DNA of 64,000 nucleotides from Thalassotalea_H sp040779345 (GTDB taxonomy: Bacteria > Pseudomonadota > Gammaproteobacteria > Enterobacterales > Alteromonadaceae). Both the position numbers and the translations under genes were made by a program. Positions 36,341 to 44,922 of this stretch are shown here, piece after piece. The DNA is taken from NCBI GenBank assembly GCA_040779345.1, contig JBFONU010000007.1:1-64000 (forward strand), given 5' to 3'. The notes below the pieces were generated by a model that was not told where the DNA came from, did no database searches, and saw nothing but the letters and a program-made list of their open reading frames with translations. Numbering within the stretch: the first letter of the stretch is position 1; every line of letters begins with the position of its first letter.

Positions 36341-37180
36341 TTGCTTAGTTACCGTCATGCCTTTCACGCTGGAAATTTTGCCGATGTTTTAAAACACTCA
36401 GTGCTCACCTTAGTGCTTGAATACATGACGCGAAAAGAAAAAGGCTTTTATTATATCGACAGTCACTCTGGGGCCGGCATGTATTCTCTTGAAGATGAGT
36501 ACGCGAAAAAAACGGGTGAATTTAAAGAAGGTATTGCAAAATTAATCAACCAAGAAAATACCCCAGAATCATTACTGCCTTATATTGAACTTATCAAGTC
36601 ATTTAACAATAAAGATGAACTTAGCCTATACCCAGGCTCGCCAGCTATTGCTAAATATTTCGATCGACGACAAGACAGTGCACACCTTTTTGAATTGCAT
36701 CCTAGCGATAATAAATTACTCTCTGAATACTGTAAGCGCTGGAATAAATCACACGTTAATCAATCAGACGGATATCAAGGCGTTTTAGGCCTTATCCCAG
36801 TGCCATCAAGGCGCGGCATTGTATTAATTGATCCGCCCTATGAGCTAAAAGAAGATTATCAAAAAGCGGTTAAAACAATCATTAATGCCTATAAGAAGTT
36901 TGCTACGGCTACTTATATCCTTTGGTACCCTGTTGTAAAACGTGAGCTTATCGAGCAAATGCAAAAGCAATTTACGGACAGTAATGTAAAAAATTTATTG
37001 CAGGTAGAATATTGCCAAAAACCTGATACCAATGAATATGGTATGACAGGTACAGGCTTATTTATTGTCAATCCGCCTTGGCAATTAGCAACACAACTGG
37101 CTGAGATTTTACCTTACTTAAAAGAAAAAATTGGGACGCATCAAAGCAGCTATTTATTAGAACAATTGATCGCAGAGTAA
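36341..37180 (+). CDS. rlmJ: 23S rRNA (adenine2030-N6)-methyltransferase RlmJ
   Basis: A 279-residue methyltransferase matching E. coli RlmJ (280 aa). The characteristic N-terminus is LSYRHAFHAGNFADVLKH. The SAM-site region is YIDSHSGAGMY and the catalytic motif IV is LIDPPYE near residue 163. It methylates A2030 in 23S rRNA. Translation starts at TTG 36341 after AGGGGAA; this gives the conserved N-terminus exactly, so the TTG start is well supported. Confidence 0.95.
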   Translation: MLSYRHAFHAGNFADVLKHSVLTLVLEYMTRKEKGFYYIDSHSGAGMYSLEDEYAKKTGEFKEGIAKLINQENTPESLLPYIELIKSFNNKDELSLYPGSPAIAKYFDRRQDSAHLFELHPSDNKLLSEYCKRWNKSHVNQSDGYQGVLGLIPVPSRRGIVLIDPPYELKEDYQKAVKTIINAYKKFATATYILWYPVVKRELIEQMQKQFTDSNVKNLLQVEYCQKPDTNEYGMTGTGLFIVNPPWQLATQLAEILPYLKEKIGTHQSSYLLEQLIAE

Positions 37181-37327
37181 AAAGGGGAAATTTAACGTTT
37201 GGATCACCCCTTTGTTTATCAATATCAGGATAGGCCAAAGCAGGTTAAAGCGGATGATGACCAAAGACAGTAACAGTTGAGTTTTAGGTAGAACACCATC
37301 TAAACTCGAGTGACTTAACCAACTTGC

Positions 37328-37738
37328 TTACTCTCTATATGCTAAATAGTGTGCTAAGTCATCATTTATTGTCAGCCATTCTACTTTAGACTCCACGTAG
37401 ATATGTGCATCAGGACTAACCGGTACATGGGTATCAAAGGCAGCAAGCGCTATTTCAAGTGTATTAGCTTGACGATTATAGTTAGACTCAAACAGTAAAC
37501 TTGAACCACAACATCGACAAAACTTTCTAACGGTTTCATTTTCAGCTTGATAACAGGAAATATAATCTTCCCCACTAAGAAAATGTATTTTATTTACCTC
37601 AACCTCAACAAAAGTAGAAAACGCTGCACCATGAAATTTTCTGCACATTGTACAATGACAATGTCCGATAACAGGTAAAAATTCATCAACAACAATGCTA
37701 ATTTTTCCACATAAACAACTCGCTTGATTTTTCATCAT
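37328..37738 (-). CDS. GFA/CENP-V-domain protein
   Basis: A 136-residue zinc-binding protein of the glutathione-dependent formaldehyde-activating (GFA) family. Cys groups appear as CLCG (near residue 9), CHCTMC (near 30) and FCRCCGS (near 74-80), the expected ligand pattern. Real GFA activity is doubtful for many members, so the function is open. Two adjacent ATGs are possible starts. It lies 15 nt downstream of a small unknown gene on the same strand. Confidence 0.85.
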   Translation of the reverse strand: MMKNQASCLCGKISIVVDEFLPVIGHCHCTMCRKFHGAAFSTFVEVEVNKIHFLSGEDYISCYQAENETVRKFCRCCGSSLLFESNYNRQANTLEIALAAFDTHVPVSPDAHIYVESKVEWLTINDDLAHYLAYRE

Positions 37739-37753
37739 ACTTCACGGAAACTT

Positions 37754-38047
37754 TTAGCCAGTTTGTTGATCATTATAACAATCATCGGTGTTACTTTGGT
37801 AATTCTCTATTACCGTAACCGCGACTTCCATGCCATCGACAGTCCATTTACCTGTTAGATCATTATATAAAACACGTGCGATCAAGGTTTTCAATGAGTC
37901 GTCATTATAGCTGACGATCATATTACAAATATGATTATGTACTTCTTGATAATCAGGAATAGCGACGTGGACAGGTTTAATTTCTTTTCCTATCAAATTA
38001 CGTCGTTTATACCAGTCTTTGGGGATTATTTTAAACATCCTTGCCAT
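37754..38047 (-). CDS. Hypothetical protein (97 aa) upstream of the GFA gene
   Basis: A 97-residue protein with a good SD (AAGGAAG, four bases from the ATG). It is soluble, with no motif I recognise; the segment IIPKDWYKRRNLIGKEIKPVHVAIPDY is rich in charged and aromatic residues. It precedes the GFA gene by 15 nt and probably shares its transcript. No function is proposed. Confidence 0.65.
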   Translation of the reverse strand: MARMFKIIPKDWYKRRNLIGKEIKPVHVAIPDYQEVHNHICNMIVSYNDDSLKTLIARVLYNDLTGKWTVDGMEVAVTVIENYQSNTDDCYNDQQTG

Positions 38048-38141
38048 GTTACTTCCTTATCAAACACAAACCTTTTTGACATACTACAAATACTAGATGA
38101 TGATTATAATAATTAACATCCTATTTGCACACTTTATCGCT

Positions 38142-38906
38142 CTATTCTTCGATTATTTTATGATAGCTACTTGGGTTATTATACTGGTTGATCAATGTCA
38201 TAATGTCATTAATATCATATTTTTCCGCAAAATCACGAGAAAATGCAACGAATGATGGCTCGGCATCTTTCGAAATTGGCATAATGACGACTTGATTGGC
38301 AATCTTCATATTTTCAATAACAGCATAAGCTGCAAAAGCATCAGCTACCGCTAAATCAACCCTTTCGATTAACAGCATATTAACGGCATCTTCAATTCTA
38401 GTTACTTCAACTATGTCTAAAATTTTTTTATTTATAGCCTCTTCAAACGCTTCTCCCATTAAAACTGCTCTCACTTTTGCAACAGATTTCTTATGTTTGA
38501 TCGCCTCAAAGTTTGTAAAATTAAAATCGTCTTTCACCCTTTTTATTAAAACTGAGCCATTAAAGTTAATTATTGGGCTTTTAGGATATTTTAATAATTT
38601 TGCACGTTCTTCTGTGTAAAGCGCAGGCATAATCGCATCAGCTTGGCCGTGAATAACTCGTTGCATAGCTCTAGCCCAAGGCAGCAAAACTACGTTTATA
38701 TTTAGGTGAGAATTTTTATTAACTTGCTCTATCTCATCGATGATTAAGCCTTCAACACTACCATTTTCACTACGGTAAATTAAAGGTTTTAACTCTGGCG
38801 CCACAATGTTTATGTTAATAGGCTGAGTCACCGAAATACTTTCTTGTGCCTGTATATTTAAGCTACACATCACTAGCAATACAAAAGACTTTAAAATATA
38901 CGTCAT
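38142..38906 (-). CDS. Solitary periplasmic binding protein (SBP_bac_3 type)
   Basis: A 254-residue protein with a signal peptide (residues 1-20, SLNIQAQ) and a type II periplasmic binding fold of the amino-acid-binding family 3. Seen are PLIYRSENGSVEGLIIDEIEQ, LPWARAMQRVIHGQADAIMPAL and the later hinge LLIERVDLAVADAFAAY. No transporter genes are adjacent. Its ATG lies one base after the stop of the DEAD-box helicase gene, so it is probably translationally coupled to it, an unexpected pairing. Confidence 0.82.
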   Translation of the reverse strand: MTYILKSFVLLVMCSLNIQAQESISVTQPININIVAPELKPLIYRSENGSVEGLIIDEIEQVNKNSHLNINVVLLPWARAMQRVIHGQADAIMPALYTEERAKLLKYPKSPIINFNGSVLIKRVKDDFNFTNFEAIKHKKSVAKVRAVLMGEAFEEAINKKILDIVEVTRIEDAVNMLLIERVDLAVADAFAAYAVIENMKIANQVVIMPISKDAEPSFVAFSRDFAEKYDINDIMTLINQYNNPSSYHKIIEE

Positions 38907-38907
38907 A

Positions 38908-40260
38908 TTATTCTACTTCGGGGATATCATTAACATCAATTTCAGTAACAGCTTTGGCTTTTTTCTTTTTCATCACCGGCATATCACCCGCATCTTGTGC
39001 AAAAAACGTTTTCTTTTGAGGAGAATTAACTCTTTGCTTCTTATTCGCCGTATTTTTTTGTTTCTGCTTAATATTTTCTGTTGTCTTGTTTTTCGGTTTC
39101 TTAGGTTTTATGCCTTTAAACTTAGCTTTTAACCCTTCGACAAAGTCAAAACTAAATTCTTGTTGTAAAAACGCTTCTATATTTTTATAACTTAACCAAT
39201 CTTTAGGGCCAACTAAAGAGATAGACTCACCTTTATTTCCTGCTCTGCCCGTTCTACCGATACGATGTACAAATTCTTCTGTATGCTTAGGCAAATCAAA
39301 ATTAATAACGTGTGACACATTCACTAAGTCTAATCCACGTGAGGCTAAATCCGTGGTGATCAATATTTTCTGCTGCCCTTTCGAAAAACCTTCCATTATT
39401 TGATTACGTTGGCTTTGATTTAAATCCCCACTTAAAGCAACCGTACTTAACCCTTCATTAGTGAGTTTACTCGACAAACGCTCGGTATCTGAACGTGTTG
39501 CCGTAAATATAATAAGTTGTTGGTAAGTTTCTGTTGAAAGAAAGTGTTCAAGTAATGCTTCTTTGTGATCAAGGTTATCTGAAAAATAAAAGCGCTTACT
39601 GATATCTTTATGCTCAGTATGTGCAGCACCTATAGCGATACGTTTTGGCTTAGTTAACAATTCCATCGCAAAGTCATTCACTTGTGCGTGATCTAATGTT
39701 GCTGAAAACATCAAAGTTTGACGTTTACGATGATCAGCCGCTTTATTGATCAATTTTAGCTCTTTAGAAAAGCCTAAATCTAACATACGGTCAGCTTCAT
39801 CTAAAATCAGTAACTCTAAGCCATGTAAATAAAAGTGACCTTTACTAAGATGATCAGCTAGTCGTCCCGGCGTAGCAACTAAGAAATGCGGATCTTTTTC
39901 TAATGTTTTTACCTGGTCATTAAAGTTTTCACCACCAAGAATTAATACCGCTTTAAACTGTGTTCCTGCGGTAAATAAGCGTAATTGAGTAAAGACTTGT
40001 TTAGCAAGCTCTCTGGTAGGGGTGAGGATCACCACGCGAGGATCTCGTTTACTTAACGCACGGTTTTTCATTAACCGTTGTAACGCAGGTAAAATAAACG
40101 CTAAGGTTTTACCGGACCCCGTTTTTGAAGAGGCAATAAGATCTTGCCCTGTCATGGCAACCGGGATCGCTTGTTGTTGAATATCTGTTGGCTCGTTAAA
40201 GCCTAAATGTTCGATAGTCGACATCAAACGTTTATCTAAGCCAAAATCGCTAAATGACAA
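38908..40260 (-). CDS. DEAD-box ATP-dependent RNA helicase
   Basis: A 450-residue helicase of the SrmB/RhlE class. Motifs are in order: Q motif PTDIQQQAIP, Walker A ASSKTGSGKT (43-52), PTRELA, LDEADRML with DEAD at 154-157, SATLD (186-190) and HRIGRTGRAG near 331. The C-terminal tail from about 365 is Lys-rich (KPKKPKNK, MKKKKAK) and may bind rRNA. Roles in ribosome assembly or cold growth are typical of the class; I cannot assign a specific orthologue. The SBP gene follows directly. Confidence 0.94.
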   Translation of the reverse strand: MSFSDFGLDKRLMSTIEHLGFNEPTDIQQQAIPVAMTGQDLIASSKTGSGKTLAFILPALQRLMKNRALSKRDPRVVILTPTRELAKQVFTQLRLFTAGTQFKAVLILGGENFNDQVKTLEKDPHFLVATPGRLADHLSKGHFYLHGLELLILDEADRMLDLGFSKELKLINKAADHRKRQTLMFSATLDHAQVNDFAMELLTKPKRIAIGAAHTEHKDISKRFYFSDNLDHKEALLEHFLSTETYQQLIIFTATRSDTERLSSKLTNEGLSTVALSGDLNQSQRNQIMEGFSKGQQKILITTDLASRGLDLVNVSHVINFDLPKHTEEFVHRIGRTGRAGNKGESISLVGPKDWLSYKNIEAFLQQEFSFDFVEGLKAKFKGIKPKKPKNKTTENIKQKQKNTANKKQRVNSPQKKTFFAQDAGDMPVMKKKKAKAVTEIDVNDIPEVE

Positions 40261-40532
40261 AGCGTACTCCTACCTTTATGTATTAATAAAATAAACTTAT
40301 ATTGTCTGATGAACCTTCGCGCTTGGTTGAAGCAAAATATAATATCGAAAGTTTAACTGACCCTAACATTATAACCTGTAACGAATATCCTGTAACGAAT
40401 AACTTATAAACTTAGCTTTACCTTTTACCTAGGCTTGTTAATATTTGATTGAAAAAAATACGGTCACTAACAAGGTATACAGCCCTGTATTTTCTATATA
40501 TGCATTTAATGTAATGAAAAGGAAAACAACAA

Positions 40533-41024
40533 ATGAATAAAAAATCACTACTTGTAGTGTTAATTCTATCGTTTACGAGCATTGCTAAAGATTCGCCTCA
40601 AGTAATGACCCCCATTAATAATATGTTTGATGCAATGAGAGAGCATAATGGCAGTAAACTTTTACAACAGTTTACTCAAGACGCTATCTTAGAAAGAGCA
40701 ACGAAGACAAATGAAGTCAAACAATCAGATTTAACTAAATTTGCAGAGCTTATTGCCAAATCAAGTAAAAGCTTAGATGAACAACTTTTTAACGTGACTA
40801 TTCAGCAAAGTGGTAACTTGGCGAGTGCTTGGACGCCTTTTGCTTTTTACCTTGATGGAAAACTTAGCCATTGTGGTGTGAATAGTTTTCAACTGATAAA
40901 ACAAAATGACCAATGGAAAATCCGATACTTAATGGATAATGCTTATCAAGGGGATTGCGTAACGTTTATTAAAAACCATAAAGCGCTTGAAACCGCAAAT
41001 TCAATCACGAGCAATACACCGTAA
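40533..41024 (+). CDS. Exported NTF2-like protein
   Basis: A 163-residue protein with a signal peptide (about residues 1-18) and an NTF2/SnoaL-like fold: MTPINNMFDAMREHNGSKLLQQFTQDAIL followed by strands and NSFQLIKQNDQWKIRYLMDNAYQ. Such periplasmic domains bind small ligands or are inert; no catalytic residue can be assigned. An AAGGAAAAC SD precedes the ATG. It lies upstream of the M4 protease gene but 363 bp away, so it is not obviously in the same operon. Confidence 0.75.
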   Translation: MNKKSLLVVLILSFTSIAKDSPQVMTPINNMFDAMREHNGSKLLQQFTQDAILERATKTNEVKQSDLTKFAELIAKSSKSLDEQLFNVTIQQSGNLASAWTPFAFYLDGKLSHCGVNSFQLIKQNDQWKIRYLMDNAYQGDCVTFIKNHKALETANSITSNTP

Positions 41025-41387
41025 ACCTATTAAAGATATGCTTATTTTTACCTCTTACTTTATCCATCTAATAACAGATAGTAGAGATTTTTTCCTACTT
41101 CAGCCTGAATATATTTGAGGTAAAGTCATTTTTACAGGGTAATTATTTATTAGAAATTTTTAAATTATTATCGCCCTTTTGAGTGAAGCTTTCACCTATA
41201 AACTAAGAATTCACTAGACTTTCGTCAAATCTCTTGTTTTTCATGACAACTTTTACGCCATCTACAACCAATAAATCACACTTCATGACATTGCCACTTT
41301 CATTAACATTAATGTTACGTTTTTATTACATAGTCTGGTTTTATTCATTTATTTGAATAAAATCGAAAACAACTACAAGGTCATAAC
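41025..41387. promoter_or_regulatory. Leader/promoter region of the M4 metalloprotease, with palindromes
   Basis: This region holds a perfect 14-bp palindrome TAACATTAATGTTA (41304-41317). Arms TTTTATTCA (41339-41347) and TGAATAAAA (41354-41362) form a second inverted repeat just upstream of the start codon at 41388. Both could be operators or an RNA hairpin in the leader. No gene is seen in the 363 bp. Confidence 0.5.
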
Positions 41388-44144
41388 ATGAATTATAAAA
41401 AAACCACCTTATCCTTACTCATCGCACTGTCTTTTGGTGCATCAGCACAAAATAATATAGCGAGTAATACAATATCTATGGATGTGAAATCCATTACAAC
41501 GTCAGGAGCACCTTCATTTGTCACAGGCCAGTTAGGCATAGTTAAAAATAATAACAAACTAGCAGTATTAACCACTATCCTAAACACAGAGCCAAGTTTT
41601 GGTTATTCAGGAAAAGAAACATTTAAAATTAAGCGTCGCTGGGTTGATAACTTAGGAAACGAACATACACGATATAAGCAATTAATTAATGGTTTACCTG
41701 TTTATGGTACCAGTATGACGCTTCATACAAGAAAAGCCTCGCAAACAACATCATCAAATGGTCAATCGGCTACCACACAAACTCAAAGCAATGTATACGC
41801 CTTAACAGGACAATTAGCCAAGGTTAAAAAAACTAAAAATCAGGCAATGACTTCGACTTTGAGTGCAAGCGATATTCTAAGCTATGCTAATCAAATAGGT
41901 AAAGTACATAGCACTCCTGAGTTATCTTATGTTTATAAAGCGCTGAGTAGCGAAACAATTTTAGCGTGGAAAGTTGATGTTTCATTTACTAATGAGAAAG
42001 AGTTAGCGCGAGAGTTTGTGTTCTTTGATGCCGAAACCGGCAATGTTGTTACTCGCCATGCTAAATTGCATTCAGCGAAAAGTATACGGACCTATTCATT
42101 AGATAATTCTGAAGATCAAAGCAGCTTCCCTGGTCGCTTAGTCTGTACTGACAACCAAAGCTGTGAAGACCAATCAGCTCAAAGAGCACATGATGGCGCT
42201 GCTAAGGTATACGATTATTATCAAACTAAATTTGGCCGAGATGGTATTGATGATAAAGGCATGACTACCATTTCAAGTGTGCATTTAGGTAATCAAGTGA
42301 ATAATGCTTATTGGACGGGTTCACAAATTATTTATGGTGACGGAGATGGTAATCAATTTACTGATCTGACAAAAGATTTTGATATTATCGCGCATGAATT
42401 AACGCATGGTGTTACTCAAAAAACAGCTAACTTAACTTATCAAAATGCCTCTGGTGCATTAAACGAAGCATTTTCTGATATTTTAGGCATTTCTGCAGAG
42501 GCTTGGAAAAACGGCGCAAGTGTACCCCACTGGACATTAGGGGGGGATGCATATACCCCAAACATTCCAAACGATGGCTTACGTTATATGAATAATCCGA
42601 CCCAAGATAATCGCTCAAAAGATTATTACCCTGAGAGAACACCGTTTGAGTCATACCCAACCCAGCAAAATGATTATGGTGGCGTCCATACCAATTCAGG
42701 TATCGCTAACTTAGCCTACGCTCTTCTCGTTGAAGGAGGTCAGCATCCTCGAAATAAAACAACGGCACAAGTCCCAGGTATTGGTTTAGAGAAGTCGGAA
42801 AAAATATTTTACCAAGCGCTCACTCAATATCTTAATGAAAGTTCAAATTTTAGTGACGCAAGGGAAGCAACGGAGTTAGCCGCAGCCGATTTATATAGTG
42901 AGTCTGAAAAAACAGCAGTTTCAACCGCATGGTGTGCTGTTGGAGTTGGAGAATGTCCTACATCCACTCCTGATCCTACACCAGATTCTGAACTAGAAAA
43001 CGGTGTTATCGTTAATGTTTCTGGTAATGCTCAACAAGTCAGTTATTTCACCCTTGAGGTACCAACTGGCGCAACAAATTTATCTATTGCGACTACGGGT
43101 GGCTCAGGTGATGTTGACCTGTATGTAAAAGCACTTAGCAAACCTACAACCGAAAGCTATGATTGCAGACCCTACCAAGATGGTAATGAAGAGAGTTGTG
43201 ATATCTCTGACATTCAATCAGGTACTTATCATGTCATGCTAGTTGGTTATACCGATTATGCCAATGTTTCATTAAAGGCAAGTTTTGACGAAGATGACTC
43301 TTCTACACCAACGAATCCGGTGATCACCTTAGCAAATAGTGTATCAACGAACGCTTCTGGTGACGCTGGTAATGAGCAGCTTTATCAATTATCTGTGCCA
43401 AAAAATGCAGCAGGATTATCCTTCACAACGACTGGCGGCAGCGGCGATGTTTCACTTTACGTACAAGCAACGACAGCACCAACAAGCCAAGATTTTGAAT
43501 GCTCTTCATCAACTATCAATAGTAATCAAGAAAGTTGTCAAATTAATAATGCACAAGAAGCCACTTATTTTATGCTACTCAAGGGTGAGTCAGCCTACAA
43601 TAATGTAGCTGTGACAGCGAGCTATACCGTTGAAAATGATAACGGCATTGTCTCGCTTGACAATAATGTGGCGATAACTGTTGGTGGCAACGCGCAAGAG
43701 CAAACGTTATATTCAATTTTGCTACCGAGCAATGCAACCAGTTTGAATATCACAACAACAGGGGGCTCTGGCGACGTTGACATGTATGTTCAGTTTGAAA
43801 ACCAACCGAGTGAGTCTTCATACGATTGTCGACCTTATCAAAATGGTAATGAAGAAAGTTGTCAATTTAGCAATGTCCAACAAGGTACCTACTTTATTAT
43901 GCTACAAGGATTTTCGGTATATGATGGTGTCTCTTTAACGGCAAGCTATACAACCAATTCAAATGATGGCGGTAACGATACAGAGTCATGTCAAAACATT
44001 GAAGAATGGGATGGCGCTAAATGGTATTACCCTGAAGATTATGTCACTTATGGTGGAGCTAAATACCAAGCATTATGGTATTCATTTGGCTATCAACCTG
44101 ATATGTATGCAAATGACTGGAAAAATTTAGGTACGTGCGAATAA
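41388..44144 (+). CDS. Secreted M4 metalloprotease with three PPC domains and a C-terminal CBM
   Basis: A 918-residue thermolysin-family protease. It has a signal peptide (1-20), an FTP/PepSY-type propeptide (about 30-230) and an M4 catalytic domain (about 235-520). The zinc site is HELTH (336-340) with Glu360 in GALNEAFSD, and GGVHTNSG supplies the later active-site His. Three pre-peptidase C-terminal (PPC) domains follow, about 538-633, 646-747 and 753-856, each with a TTGGSGDV core. The tail (867-918) is a CBM5/12-like module with aromatic residues (WDGAKWYY, YQALWYS). It is probably exported by type II secretion to degrade protein, possibly on chitinous or polysaccharide surfaces. Confidence 0.95.
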   Translation: MNYKKTTLSLLIALSFGASAQNNIASNTISMDVKSITTSGAPSFVTGQLGIVKNNNKLAVLTTILNTEPSFGYSGKETFKIKRRWVDNLGNEHTRYKQLINGLPVYGTSMTLHTRKASQTTSSNGQSATTQTQSNVYALTGQLAKVKKTKNQAMTSTLSASDILSYANQIGKVHSTPELSYVYKALSSETILAWKVDVSFTNEKELAREFVFFDAETGNVVTRHAKLHSAKSIRTYSLDNSEDQSSFPGRLVCTDNQSCEDQSAQRAHDGAAKVYDYYQTKFGRDGIDDKGMTTISSVHLGNQVNNAYWTGSQIIYGDGDGNQFTDLTKDFDIIAHELTHGVTQKTANLTYQNASGALNEAFSDILGISAEAWKNGASVPHWTLGGDAYTPNIPNDGLRYMNNPTQDNRSKDYYPERTPFESYPTQQNDYGGVHTNSGIANLAYALLVEGGQHPRNKTTAQVPGIGLEKSEKIFYQALTQYLNESSNFSDAREATELAAADLYSESEKTAVSTAWCAVGVGECPTSTPDPTPDSELENGVIVNVSGNAQQVSYFTLEVPTGATNLSIATTGGSGDVDLYVKALSKPTTESYDCRPYQDGNEESCDISDIQSGTYHVMLVGYTDYANVSLKASFDEDDSSTPTNPVITLANSVSTNASGDAGNEQLYQLSVPKNAAGLSFTTTGGSGDVSLYVQATTAPTSQDFECSSSTINSNQESCQINNAQEATYFMLLKGESAYNNVAVTASYTVENDNGIVSLDNNVAITVGGNAQEQTLYSILLPSNATSLNITTTGGSGDVDMYVQFENQPSESSYDCRPYQNGNEESCQFSNVQQGTYFIMLQGFSVYDGVSLTASYTTNSNDGGNDTESCQNIEEWDGAKWYYPEDYVTYGGAKYQALWYSFGYQPDMYANDWKNLGTCE

Positions 44145-44166
44145 ACAGGTGACCTAAAGTTAACGA

Positions 44167-44187
44167 GGGGGCAAAAGCCCCCTTTTA
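44167..44187 (+). terminator. Rho-independent terminator of the M4 protease gene
   Basis: GGGGGC (44167-44172), loop AAAA, GCCCCC (44177-44182), then TTTTA. The stop codon of the convergent response-regulator gene (44185-44187) overlaps the T-run. Confidence 0.88.
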
Positions 44188-44922
44188 TCTTTGTTTAAAA
44201 AGGTAATGATAGTTCTTACTAACCAGCAGAGGAGTAGAACAGGACTTAACAAACAATTGTAAACGTTCACCTTCAATCTGATTTACATAATCTGTTTGAT
44301 GGACATTAACAACAGTACTTCGGTGTATTTGCCAAAAATCATCAGGATTTAACTGAGTGATAAGTTGCTTTAACGTCATTCGAATAAGCGCTTCTCTCGC
44401 TTGAGTAACAACCTTTATATAGCGACCATTTGCTTGAAAATAAAGAACATCTTCAATCGGAACTATCCATATTTTAAGCCCTATTTGTAGAGTGATCCGT
44501 GTGATATAACCTTCTGCATTTTGCTGACTGTTAGGCACTCTATATTCACCTAAGGCTCGACGTTGCTTTAACCGATCGATACAAAAGACCAAACGACTAT
44601 CAGAAAATGGCTTTAATAGATAATCATGAGCGCCTTGTTCAAATGCATTTACGGCATACTCACTATAAGCGGTAATAAAAACTACATCACTTGGCCAATC
44701 CATGTTTTTTACCACATCAATACCAGAAATTTCTCCCATTTGAATATCAAGAAAAACCACATCAGGCCTATTTACATTAATGGCTTGTAACGCATCTTCA
44801 CCATTGTCAACGGCTGCTAGGATGTTAATTTCTGGCCAGAATTTTTTCAACTTATCGATTAAACTCTCTCTTAAAATAACCTCATCTTCAGCAATAATTA
44901 CTGTCACGCTAGGCTCAACCAT
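44185..44922 (-). CDS. LytTR-family response regulator
   Basis: A 245-residue two-component regulator. The receiver domain (about 7-120) has acidic residues AEDE near 11-14, phosphoacceptor Asp59 in VVFLDIQMG, and conserved Lys in LLKPF. The LytTR DNA-binding domain spans about 140-245 (YFQANGRYIKVV, FWQIHRSTVVNV). The kinase gene overlaps its start by 8 nt, so the two are cotranscribed and coupled. Targets are unknown; the convergent M4 protease is a nearby candidate only by position. Confidence 0.94.
   Translation of the reverse strand: MVEPSVTVIIAEDEVILRESLIDKLKKFWPEINILAAVDNGEDALQAINVNRPDVVFLDIQMGEISGIDVVKNMDWPSDVVFITAYSEYAVNAFEQGAHDYLLKPFSDSRLVFCIDRLKQRRALGEYRVPNSQQNAEGYITRITLQIGLKIWIVPIEDVLYFQANGRYIKVVTQAREALIRMTLKQLITQLNPDDFWQIHRSTVVNVHQTDYVNQIEGERLQLFVKSCSTPLLVSKNYHYLFKQR

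Noticed and set aside
37181..37213. AAAGGGG/CCCCTTT inverted repeat after rlmJ
   Set aside because: The 19-nt loop and short T-run make it too weak to list as a terminator.
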